Shown here: piece by piece, positions 20,543 through 32,500 of the stretch
How the letters are laid out: each line of letters begins with the position of its first letter
How positions within the stretch are numbered: the stretch's first letter is position 1
Source of the DNA: Pempheris klunzingeri
Taxonomy: Eukaryota; Chordata; Actinopteri; Acropomatiformes; Pempheridae
DNA: 64,000 nt
Reading direction: 5' to 3'
NCBI RefSeq assembly: GCF_042242105.1
Contig: NC_092019.1
Location: forward strand, 15,578,328 to 15,642,327
Notes under the pieces: generated by a model
Databases searched by the model: none
What the model was told of the DNA's origin: nothing
What the model saw: only the letters and a program-made list of their open reading frames with translations
Program-made: the position numbers and the translations under genes

Positions 20543-23500
20543 TTACCTGGTGAAGGAGCGCACATGTCTGCCCCTCCCACCTCCGCTCCCTCCCCCACCA
20601 CTGAACTTGCTCCCCTGAGATCCTCTCCCCCCTCCTCCGCCTCCCCCACCGCCTCCTCCTGCACTGCCGCCACCTCCTCCACCGCTAAGCCACGACAGGC
20701 CAGCACCTCCCCTTCCCCGTGGGGCTCGGTCCCGTGGAGCCAGCCGATATGCACCTGGCAAATAGAAATGGAGAGAGGGTCAGTGTTTTAAAATTCAGAG
20801 TGCAAAATCAAGCAAGAAGTGTGTGTTGGTAAACACTTCATACTTGCTGGGGGTTGTCTGGAGGGCAGTGGCCCACGTGTGAAGTTGCCCTGGCCCCCGC
20901 GGGGTTCGCTGTAGGTTCCTCTGTGGGTGACAGCTGGAACCTGGCCGCTCCATGATGAGCCACGGCCTCCCTCTCTGCGAGCGTAGTTCCCTACAGAACC
21001 AAAAAGAGAGGATTTATCTCCCTCTACTGGCCAACAAGTGGTCCTGACCTGCACTATGCACAAATTACAAACTACTACTGATTGTACAGTATACTGATAG
21101 ATTGACTAAATGCCAACTCTCTAACTCTTTCAGAGCTTTCACCACATCTGATGCTCTTTATTAGTGGACGTGTACTCAGTTGGCATAACATGACCCAAGT
21201 ATGGAAGTTAATGCAACAACAGGTGATACACCGTCATGTCAACTGAGTTACGTCTAAGACTGAACAAACTCCATCTGCTGATGAAAACCATGAGACAGAG
21301 TCAAAAGCCCTGCAAAAAGTAAGTAAGAGGACCTTCAGTTAAGATTTTCAAGTTAAGATCTTCATGTCAAACTACTGTTTCCAAGGTCAAGAATGAACTT
21401 CAGTATTCAAGTACAGTGGTCCCTCGTTTATTGCGGGGGTTACGTTCTAAAAATAACCCGCAATAGGCGAAATCCGCAAAGTAGTCAGCTTTATTTTTTA
21501 TTATTATATATATTTTAAGGCTGTAAAACCCCTCACCATACAGTTTATACACTTTTCTCAGACAGGCATTAACATTTTCTCACATTTATCTCTTATTTGA
21601 CTTGTTTGTTTGTCTTGCAAACAGGCAGCACTTAAAAGTCACACTGCTAGCGATTGAACATTTATGTAAATTTGGCAAGCCGAACACATTCTGTACTGTA
21701 CAGAGACACGGCACGGAGGAGATTGATTGACATTGGTCTACAGTCCCTTAGCCATTCAGGACGCAGAACACAATGCGCGTTCATACACTGTAAAAAAAAA
21801 GCATGCAAAATTGCACTAAAAAAATCCGCGAAACAGCGAGGCTGCGAAAGGTGAACCGCGTTATAGCGAGCGACTACTGTATACCAATAGTATGAAATGG
21901 ACACTATGTACTAATCCCTACAGCGTACTGTTGCCGATTAATTCAAACAATTAATTGTAACAGTTAATATTAACATGAACGGATGAATGGCATGTTCCAG
22001 CAGATATGATATAAAAAACAGCTGTTTTGTTGGAAAATAATTTTTTCATTATTAGCTGAAGCAACAAACACAGGTTTTATCAAGTAAATACAAGATTTTC
22101 TTTTCCAATATGAAAAGTGTGTACCTACCGGACAGCAGTACACCTTTAGGTTGGGGTGGAGTGAAAAAGCGAGTCTGGCTGTGGAATGTGCCTCTGCCTC
22201 TGTTACCAGTGAACAGTCCTCTGGTGGGGGGTTTGGGGGAGCTCTTGGGAGGCCGTTTAGGGGGCAAAAGTCCAAGTGGGGTCGTAATGTCTTTAAACTC
22301 CGCCGCCACAAAGTCATCGACGTGCATACTGGGAGGACGGGAGGTGTTCTGTTTGCGTTGGCGGAAGATATCATGGGGTCGGCACACATTCTGTCCAAAG
22401 CCTCCTCGACCTCCACGGCCACGAGGGGCAGCCATGATGTGGGCTCTCTTAGCGGGCTCAACGTAATCTGATTTTCCACTGCAGAGACAGGCACAAGAAG
22501 ACATTCAGTCAGTTGATTACAACAAGATTCGAAGATGTTGGTTTTCTGCAACCAAACAGTGGAAGTGTACCTAGATGTGATGAACGTCTCGTGCTTGTGT
22601 TTGCCCAGTCGGAAACCTTTTGGCGTCTTCGTGTGACCAGGAGAGGACGGCTCAGACAGGAAGGAGCGCTCCAGCTCTGCCTTCAGGTCCAGTTCTGGAC
22701 AACACTCCTGAGCCAGACCCACCAAATCCACTTTCACCTGCAATACAGACAAAGTGATGATCATACACATACTGTCCGCCCACCCACAGACCATGTTGTC
22801 TGACTTAGGGATGTCATTGTTGTTATTATTTATTTGAATTTTGTAAGAATTACAATGGAAGCACAGTATAACATTCTAGCTGCTTTTAAATGGATCAAAT
22901 ACTGTACTGAAGAGAAAATACATGTGCATGTGCACACTTACCATATCAAGGTCTGCTTCTATGTCATCAGTTTGGAAGGGAGAGAACCAGAGAGTCTTCA
23001 GCTGCTCATCCAGAGCTTCTGACAGAATGAACACCGTCCTACAGATAACATATAGAGGCAAGAAATATTTATCATTGCATCCACAGCCTCCTCTAATCTT
23101 CAGCAAAAGAGATGCATGTGGCCCATTCTAGTTTTTATCTGTAACAGATTTAGTTCTAGTTTCATAGGAAGCTGTTGTGCATAGAAGTCCTGTTTATACC
23201 ATTTTGTCACGAATATCTGACTAATTAAAGAAATAAATAATCATTTTAAAAGTTAAAATGTCTTGGCTGGTATTGTAAAGCTGCCTTCCCTGTGACTGAT
23301 GACTGAATAATTCTTAATTCTTAATGTCTGTCATTTGTACCTGTGATTAAACTGGGCCCCAAGCGTCTCGGGTACTGGTAGAGCGGGCTCAGTATCAGCT
23401 GCAGGAAGTGTGTCTGTGGCCGCCTCCAGCGTCTGCCTCAGAGCAATCACATTGTCCAACATTGTCTCCAGTGATTCATCTTCCTTACATAGCTTCTACA

Positions 23501-26500
23501 GACAAAAAACAGAGTCAGTTAAAGGCAGAATCAACCCTTACTTTGCCAAAAACATCCATGTGAGCACAATTTGTACCGTGATCTGTTTCTCTAATGTAGG
23601 GAGCGGATGGGTCTCGGACTCCTCCCACTGCAGCAGAACTTTCATCTCAGAGCCCGTCAGCAGCCGTGGAGCAGGGAAGGCAGACTCCTCACCAGGCCCC
23701 TGGCTTTCCTCCACACACTGGATTATAAAACATTCAGATAAAATACTAAAATCCATCTATCACATACTGTATGCAATTCTGCAAGAGACAGACAGCCTTT
23801 TCCCCTTTGTGCACTATTAGTTATTTAGATGCACTTCCCACATGCCACACTTATAGCACTTTTTGTGATAACTATAAGCTTTATTCTAATTGCTCCTAAC
23901 AAACATTTTGCCAATAATCATTTTTCCAGGCATAAAACCAGGTGCTGACCATTGTTTCTGTGTTGAGGATCTGTCTGAGGAAGTCCAGCAGAGCTGAGAG
24001 CACATCTACGGAGTCCTTGTTGAAGCCAAACACCAATCTCTTCAACAGCGAGCACACACCTGCACTATGTTTCTTCAGAGCACTGAAACAAAGAATAAAA
24101 GGTGCTTGACTAAGAAAGGGATCCTCTGCTTGGTAGAAAGAGAAGAGGTTATAAAGGGGGACAGTGGTAATGCCAAGAAACAAGAACAGTATGTTGGCAT
24201 TTACATTTTGAGGTAGTAGAGTCCATATTCATGCTCAGTGAGGAATGTCAAAGTCCGGATGCAGGTGAGGAGGAGTGGGACACTGCTCTCCGAGGTTCCC
24301 AAAATCTCCAACAGGGCGTTGCACACCAATGTCAGCATCTCTCGCCCTGGAAGAGCATTGGCCAGCTGCTCAGCCTCCGACACACAGCTTTCACCAGGAG
24401 GAGGTACCACCATAGAAATGTCCTGATGAAGACAGAGGTTAATATTGTTTAGACTTCCTCATTTTTCCGGCTAGGACTTGTTTAAATAGGTTTGCCTTTA
24501 TGTGCACTATACTGCTTACCTGGTCACACAGTGACTGTAATATCGTCCCCACTATCTCGCTGCACTGCTGCTGCTGTAAGGAGTGGTCAGTTGGAGGAAC
24601 ACACAGAGAAAGCAGCATAGGGAATAGATCGGCCAGCTGTTCATCCCCAGACACAGACCCAGACAGCAGGTGCAGAGTTGCGCTCTTACAAGCCTTTTGT
24701 GACACCAGAGCATCCATCAGAGAGAGCAGACGCAGGACCTGGCCCCAGCACACACCTTTCCCTTCTGCCCTGCAGTTAGCACATTGAATACACTTAAAAC
24801 ACAATTCACAGCATAAGCATAAGCAATTGAGAGAGTGTGTGTGTTTTTCACTCACGGCTGCAGCTCCTCCAGCAGCAGCTCCAGCACGGTCTTCATGATG
24901 AGCGTTGCAGTGGGTGAAGACAGGTCCGCCAGCTGAACACACATTCTCCTCAGCATGGCCAGGAGTGGAGGGCAACTGGTGGCGCACACACACCTCAATG
25001 CTTCGGAAAGCACCTTCCACTGCGCCCGAATGTGCATGCTCCACAGCTTCCTTGTGTTTAAGGCCACAGCCACATCTTGGACTGTTATTACCTGTGGAGC
25101 CAAAGGTCTATTGATATTAGTGTGTACACAAAGAGAAGAATCCGCAGAGGGTGAAAGGAAGTGCAGGATGGATGGGTGACCTGCAGGATGGAGTGACTTA
25201 CCTGAGTGCTCTGCATTGGCAGTGGAAGAGGCAGGAGCTCAGACAGCAGCGTCAGACCAGAGAACAGACCTTCAGGAGCTTTTAGCAGAGAGCCCAAAAC
25301 CTCCTTTAGCATCAAAGACCACGTGTTGGTGGCCAGAGTCTCTTCTGTATGAGTCACCTGATCCAAACACACGCACACATAAACAGAATATTGACTACTA
25401 ATCACACTTTTTGTATAATATTTCTTGGATAAACAATTGTGCCTGCACTCGTGCTCATTCACACACCTGCTCATTAACACCCTGCGTGAAGGTGAGCAGT
25501 ACATCAACGATGAGCGTCTGCACTCTGGTCTCCTCCCCGTCGAGACGTCCAGATGCAGGGATGGAGCACACTATCATGTGGAGTGTCACCAACACACTTG
25601 CCACGCGAGTGTCCCTGAATTGGAAGGCTCCCCCACATAGCAGCTCTGTCAGCATGGTGCGCAGCAGTCGCAGTGTGCTGATGCATATACTGAGGATCAT
25701 GCAGCGCTGCGGTGTGGGGCCCATGTGTCCGTGCACACGCCATGGCTGCAGCAACACGCTGTACAGCTTCTGTAGGACACGCACACATGTATCCAGACCC
25801 TCGCCTGAGAACAGCTGGACCCCTGCAAGACTCCACTTAAGATCCCTCTGCTGACCTGTAGAAAGGTGGAAGCCACTGTGAAAAATGTGTCCACAATTGT
25901 ACAACAGCTCCTCCCTTTTGTGCTTGTTGCAATCAACATTAATTAGCATGTTTTTATATAATAAGCAGTTTTATAGCTTAAAGGGACCCTGTGGATTTGA
26001 CCACAATGGAGCAGTTTTTATGAGAGGGTTCCTGTTCTGATTGTGCTTGAAGATGAATATGTACATGCGTGTTTCCGCGAGTGATGCAATATACATTCCT
26101 GCCAATGGAGTCTCACTAATCACTGATCTACTGGTGGAGATAATGCGTCAGAAAAACGCAGTAATTCGCCAGCAGGGGAGAAGACTTCAAGCTAGTTAAC
26201 ATGGATGTAAACAAAGCAGGATATGAAATACTTAGAAAATCATTTTTTCAGATGTATCATAACAAATATTAACTTTGTAAAGCGCTCTTGGGTTTCTTGA
26301 AAAGGCGCTATATGCATACAGGCTTTTATCATTATTAAGTTTGTTGGACCTCAAGGTTACAAACACTGAATGTAAACATAGCTTTGGTGTGTTTACAGAA
26401 AACTGCAGGGCATCTTTAATTTCCACAAAATGAAAACAATGTGCAGTAGTTTTATAATCTGAACCATTACAACATTCACTCTTGGTGTCTTTACCTTCTA

Positions 26501-29500
26501 CAGCAGGTGGGGGGCAGGCAATGTGGCAAAGGACCCTGAGAGCAGTGACCAGTCCAGTTCCCTCAGGAGTCAACACATTTTCCACATTCTGAAGTCAAGA
26601 GGAGACACATGTTTTAAATGACAGACGGCACTCTTATTCACATATAGTCTTGACAGGTTTATGTTTGAGGTGTTCAGACTTGAAGGTGAGGCTCTGCATT
26701 CCAAAGAGATGTACTGTACGTTTAGTGCCTTTTAGTACAAAATTAGATAAAAACATATAGCTGCGTATGTGACTTTATAACGTTTTCATTTTTGTGTATG
26801 TTTCAGAAATCTGAGCCACCTTTTCAGGTTGCCCCCTGTTTTCCTCCATAACACTGAATGAGATGTATTAATCTTGACTAAATAAAAAAGAAAATTGAAC
26901 TATACAGCGAGTCGCAGTGGGTTAGGGTAGGATAAAGACATTGATTCCTTCACTGAAAGAGTGAATGAACTCCCTGAACTGAATAGTATTATTTAATGTT
27001 ACTATAGATCAGGGGTTCAATCATTCAATCAAAATCCAGAGAGGTCTAGCTGGAGAAAACTTCCATGCGAAGGTCTGGAACATCATATCACATCATTTTT
27101 TAACTTGATGATTCAGGGCCACATACACCACATTTGCCAGTTTATTAGGTACACCTAACTAAAACTAATGTAGTCCTACAATAAACTGTCGCCTAATAAA
27201 GGTTGAATGATGTGTAAATTGTATGGTCATTTTGAAGGATACAGTTGGTGGTGCTGTTGACCTGTACTGCCTTATACAGGTAGATGTTTCTGTTGTTAAT
27301 TCTACCCTAAATAATATAAATGGGGTGGAGAAAATAATCCAAACACCTGCCAGTACAACACAGTAGCCTTCGGTTCAACAGCACCACAAACTACATCCTG
27401 GAATGAGCTTTGATTGGCTAAGTAGCGTCACATGAGATGATTTACAACACATGCAATTAGCCTGCAAGTTTCCTGGGCTGCCAAAATAATGTTCATGTTC
27501 AACAATTCATCAGTTATAGGTCCGGGTCCTGACTGGGACACCAGTCCGCCTATTAGTGACCCCAGGATAGACAAATTACTGGCAGCTGCCCAGACACTGC
27601 CGAGTGAGATTAATCATTCACTGAATTAAACTAAGGAGGAGGATGAAAGCTCACACAGATGCTGAAATGAAATGGTGCTTTACTTCTGCAGTATGTACAT
27701 TGAGTGAGAGATCTGTACCTGTTTGATGTACTCTATGATGGTAGGAATGCTGCCAATCTCAAAGCGAAGTTTTTCCAGAGGCTCCAGCCATTTGCTGAGC
27801 TCTGACGTACAAAAAAAAGACCAAAAAATTAACAATAATAATAACGAAAACAAACAAAAAAATTGTCATATATGGCACAGCACTTTAATCTGACATAATG
27901 TGGCTAATAGTTACCCTGTAACTTGGCATTGGTGTCATCAGCCTTGGCTATTGAGAGCAGTGGGGCAGCGTATTGTTCCATCATCCGAAGTTCATTTGAG
28001 GTCTGCACAACCAGTAAGACCAGCATGCAGGCGTAGTTATACGTCACTGCTTTGCGTGCTTTTGCCTCACTACAAGAAAAGAAGAATAAAAAGTGAATAC
28101 ATACTCATGAATCACTGCGTGTGAGCCTGAAACAAAATCAAGTGATACAGAAGGACACACAAAGAGAAAAGAGTTGTACCCCTGTCCGTCCTTGCTGTGG
28201 TGCTGGAGCAGGGTGACCAGGCAGGACAGGTTGTTTTCCAGGCTGAAAACATGGGCCACAGCAGTGCGACCAGTCTGTGTGAAGGTCATCAGGTAGAGGG
28301 CATGGAGCATGCCCAGGACCTCTGCGTTGTCACCTTCTTCTAGCCCAGCTCCTCCGTCTCCTCCCGTGGCCACATGGCTCATGAGCTCCGACGCGCCTTG
28401 CAGAGCATGTAGCGCCTGCATTAGCCACACGCCAAAGCCCTCCTCACCAAACCCTGGCCCTGTGAGACCCCCCTCTCCTCCTGTCACGGTGGTGTCCTCG
28501 ACTTCAGCTTCCGCCATTGAGGCCAGCACACGCAACAGCAGGTTGGTGGGAGTAGGCTGGGCCAGAAGGAAGAGCAGACCTGACTGGGTGAGCGACAGGT
28601 AGCGTAGGAGCTCTTTGACAGCCTGGGTGACACCGAGGTGGCCAGCGGCCGCAGCCGCTGCCAGCACTACTGCCATGCTCTCCAGCAAGTGGCAAGCATG
28701 CATATACCTGAGAAAGGAGAAGGAACACTGTTACAAAAAACAAGTAAGAACGACATTTAACTCTATATCTAAGGCTTCTGGACCGTGTGAGGCTTGAGGT
28801 CACGTGGGTTTGAATGTGTACCTATACAGTGTTGGGAATGGATCGTCCCTCTCCTGTGGTCCTGTTATTCTAACACTAGTGGGGAAGGCTTTCCCTGGTG
28901 GCTGCACCATGCAGTTAGGGGCCGTCTCTAGCAAGTGATGTAACTCTTCCAAAACCCCCGCCAGTCTATCAAGCTCTGCCTCGCTTACAGGAGGGGAGCT
29001 TAGAGATGGTTCCTCCTCCATGGGGCTTTCAGCATCCTCCATCTCCTCCTGAGAATGATATTGAGACATGATTATCATGAGAAATATTCTTTGTCTTTGA
29101 AGTATAGTAACATATTTGTGTGTGACCGACAATGTTTGAGCATGCGTGTCTACCTGTTGTGGTTCACTCAGTGCTGTTGCTGCACGCTGAAGGTCGACTA
29201 GTACCTCATACATGTGGCTTTTCTGTAATATGGCGTTGCCAGCTGTAATGACCCTCACGGTTTCTTCACGCAGGAACAGCTGGACTAAGCGCTATTAAAG
29301 GACATAAAGTGTCAGATAGTAATAAGGTCAAAATTCATCACTGTTCAACTAGTCAGTGTTTTCTGAATGTTTTCTGTAAATGTGAAGGGTGGGCAGTGTG
29401 ACCTGAGGCTGTGACGCGGATTAGCTTCTTGGTCAATAACACAATCGGTTCAATGTGTGCTGTATTTAAAGGTCGGCGGTCATTTGGATAATGACAAATG

Positions 29501-32500
29501 GTGGGCTGGTTTTCATCTTCAACTACATTTTTCAGTTTGACACAACTGGAAGATCAAGAATTTTCATTGCATTACATTGAATATTGTGTTGCATTATCCT
29601 CTAGCTCCAACCCGGGATCCTGCTAAAGAAACATTGAAGACAATCTGCATATAATGAACAAGTGTCTGCAAAGACATTTTCAAGTTTTGATACTTTGTGG
29701 TGCTAACCTGATAGCCACTCTTCTCTGACTCTCTTGGGTCTAGGAAAGCCTCTACACCAGTGGGAGCGCTGGTCAGAGCACCCAGAGCTCTCAGGATACT
29801 CAGCTTCAATGTGGAGGAGACATGGTCCGCGTGAAGCAGCTCCAGCAGCACACCCAGGGCCCCTTCACGCAGCAGCACTGTGAGGCCCTGTGGGCACTCT
29901 GCTAGGCATGATGCTAGCTTGGCTCCAGCTTTCAATTGTCTGAGGTTAAGAGCGATGGGCTGTGTGAGAGCAATCTCCATATTCAGGGCTTGGAGTGCCC
30001 ATTGGGCTAAAACTTCAATAGAGCCCTCCATCTCTTGCTCTCCTTGTTTAATTAAAAAAACCAACCCTTTGGCCAGTAGTCCAGGTACCTCTTCCAGAGC
30101 AGTGACCCAGCGGGCATCTCTGTCATCTCCAATACTAGCCAATAGCTCTTTCAGCTGGGCTACAGCCTCAGCCTCCTCTCCCACTGCTGGTCCTTCGGTT
30201 CCACCAGGGTCCCTGGGTTCATCCACAGTGCCCTTCTCATACTGGGCATCAAAGCGTGTCTTGTATGGAGGGGTGAAGTAGAGCAGGGGTCTGAGTTCTC
30301 GCTCATATGGGTCATACTGGACAGGTGGGACAGATGCCAGGTCCTCAGGAGTGTAGTCCATGTCAAAGGTGGGCAGTTTGAAGCTGCCGTTATCCAGATC
30401 ATCCTCATCGCTGGAAATCTGTTCATAGCCATCATCACCTGAAAGGGCGGGACGGACGAAAGAAAGAGGAAATTGACAAAAGTTTATAAGTTTTAAGATT
30501 CAGTGTGACAATTTGTGTGTAAAAATGAATAGAAATGAGGAGGCCAGCAACTACTTCTTATTCCCTTGCTCATTCACAGATGCATAAACAGACAAACCTA
30601 CTCAGACATGGCAGCATCACTCCAAACATGCAGGATTAGTTTGACATGCAGGATGTGACTACAGCACAAGCACCAGCCACGGCTGTGAGGATCTGTGTGG
30701 TAGACCTCCACATGACAGCTCAGCCCGTCAGTGATGATCATCAGCCTTCAGAGTAGCCCGGGTGGGCTAGCTGAGACTTTGGAGCACCCAGCGGTTGTAG
30801 ATGAAAGCAGCATGCCAGAGCACACACTCTCTCAAACTGTCACTCTGTCCCAAATGGACCCTGCTCCCGTGGCCCCCACCGAAGTCTCGTTAGTTCACAG
30901 GACCGAGGGGTTCAGGGTCGGGCATCCATTTGGGAATAGACTATCCTACTCTCACAAAATAACTCCCCTACCTTCCTCCAACTCCTCTTCCTCGTCCTCA
31001 CCCTCATCTTCCTCTTCCTCTTCTTCTTCCTCCTCTTCAGGAGCGCTCCCCTCAGTGCGTGCGTCCTCTTCCTCCTCCTGCTCCTCCTCTTCCTCCTCCT
31101 CATCGCCCTCTTCCTCCTGCTCAGCATCTGAGTATGTTTCATCAGCAGGCAGCGATCTTTCTGGTGACACGGCCTCCAGGTAGTCGTCACGGCCCTGGCA
31201 CGGCTCATCTTTGACCACGCCTACTGTAGACCACACAACACAGAGCGGAGAGCACACGCTTCAGCCAACATACCCATAACGCACATATAGATATATAAAC
31301 TACATATTCATCCACTAAAGTAGAGGTCTATTTATGAAACCAGATTATGGATCATACTATAGCCTGTTTAAAATAATGCTTATACTTTACATGAATGCCT
31401 ACTGTTGTCCAAAGCATAACACTTTTTTGAATATGTTCTCTGGCACCCAGAACACTGGCGTTCATTAATTTCATTACATTGTAATAATCACATTGTAGAA
31501 ACTTCCCTGGACCCACATTAACATGAAATAATATGGTAACACTATCTCACTGTGACAGATATGATAAGCAAGGTTCAACTGTACATGAAAACAGAAACAC
31601 TGAGCAACCGCCTAATTAGCAAACATTTGATAAACAGAAATAAACTTGGTTATTAATTCTAGCTAATCATGCTAGGTATAGAAAATTGTAGTATTGGATT
31701 TTACAATGACACAGACAAAGAAACTGTAGGGTTACTAATATGGGATTTTCTCAAAATAACACTGTCAATTTGTATAGTTTTCAAATATGTACAGTTCTGA
31801 CCCGGCACTTGGACCTGCTCTTCATCATCATCATCTGGGGGTGGAGGCCCAGGTGGAGTACGAGGCCCTCTGGGTGCTGGTCTGGGTGGGCTGCCATTGT
31901 ACTGGTCATCTTTTTCCCACTCTGAAAACAACAAATGCCGTGAAACTGATTAACGGTATGACAAGAAGAGATAACCTGTTGATTGGATGTTTTAGTTTCA
32001 GGAAGTGGGTGCGAGGGTGAGACTGCAGGGTCGATTCAGGTTAGTGATGCCCACCTTGTTTAATGATCCTCTTGGGGCCACTTGGTTGTTGGGGGGGTGG
32101 GGGTGGAGGAGGAGGGGGTGAGCCTTGGTCATGTCCGTGCGAGCGCTCGGCTGTCCCGTACACTGCTACAGTCAGACTGGTGTACCAACCACGCAGCACC
32201 AGGCCGTCTGTGTTCACCTGTGTACACAAACCCATTTAGTTATTCACTAATAGACCTGGGGATAAAAAAAAAAAAATACAAATCATCTTGTTTGTAGTTG
32301 ACCATTTTACCTTTCCACTTGGTCTGAACACGATGGACTTGTTCTCATCATATTCCAGACTGAAAGCAAGACAGGATGGATTAAAACATCAGTGTAAATC
32401 TACAGCAAAGCTGAAAAAATCCTTGACTTGTTTATCATTACTCTCAGAGACTTTATTTTTGGAAAACAGCATGTGACTGCAGCAAAGTTTAGCAGAAATC

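Noticed and set aside
20537-20791. Plus-strand frame rich in Pro, Ser and Thr
   Set aside because: It is the antisense of the glycine-rich last virma exon and has no splice context or homology.
30912-31208. Minus-strand open frame very rich in Arg and Lys, and a plus-strand Ser-rich frame in the same place
   Set aside because: Both are shadows of the virma acidic exon (30972-31223), whose GAG/GAA repeats read as Arg/Lys-rich or Ser-rich in other frames.
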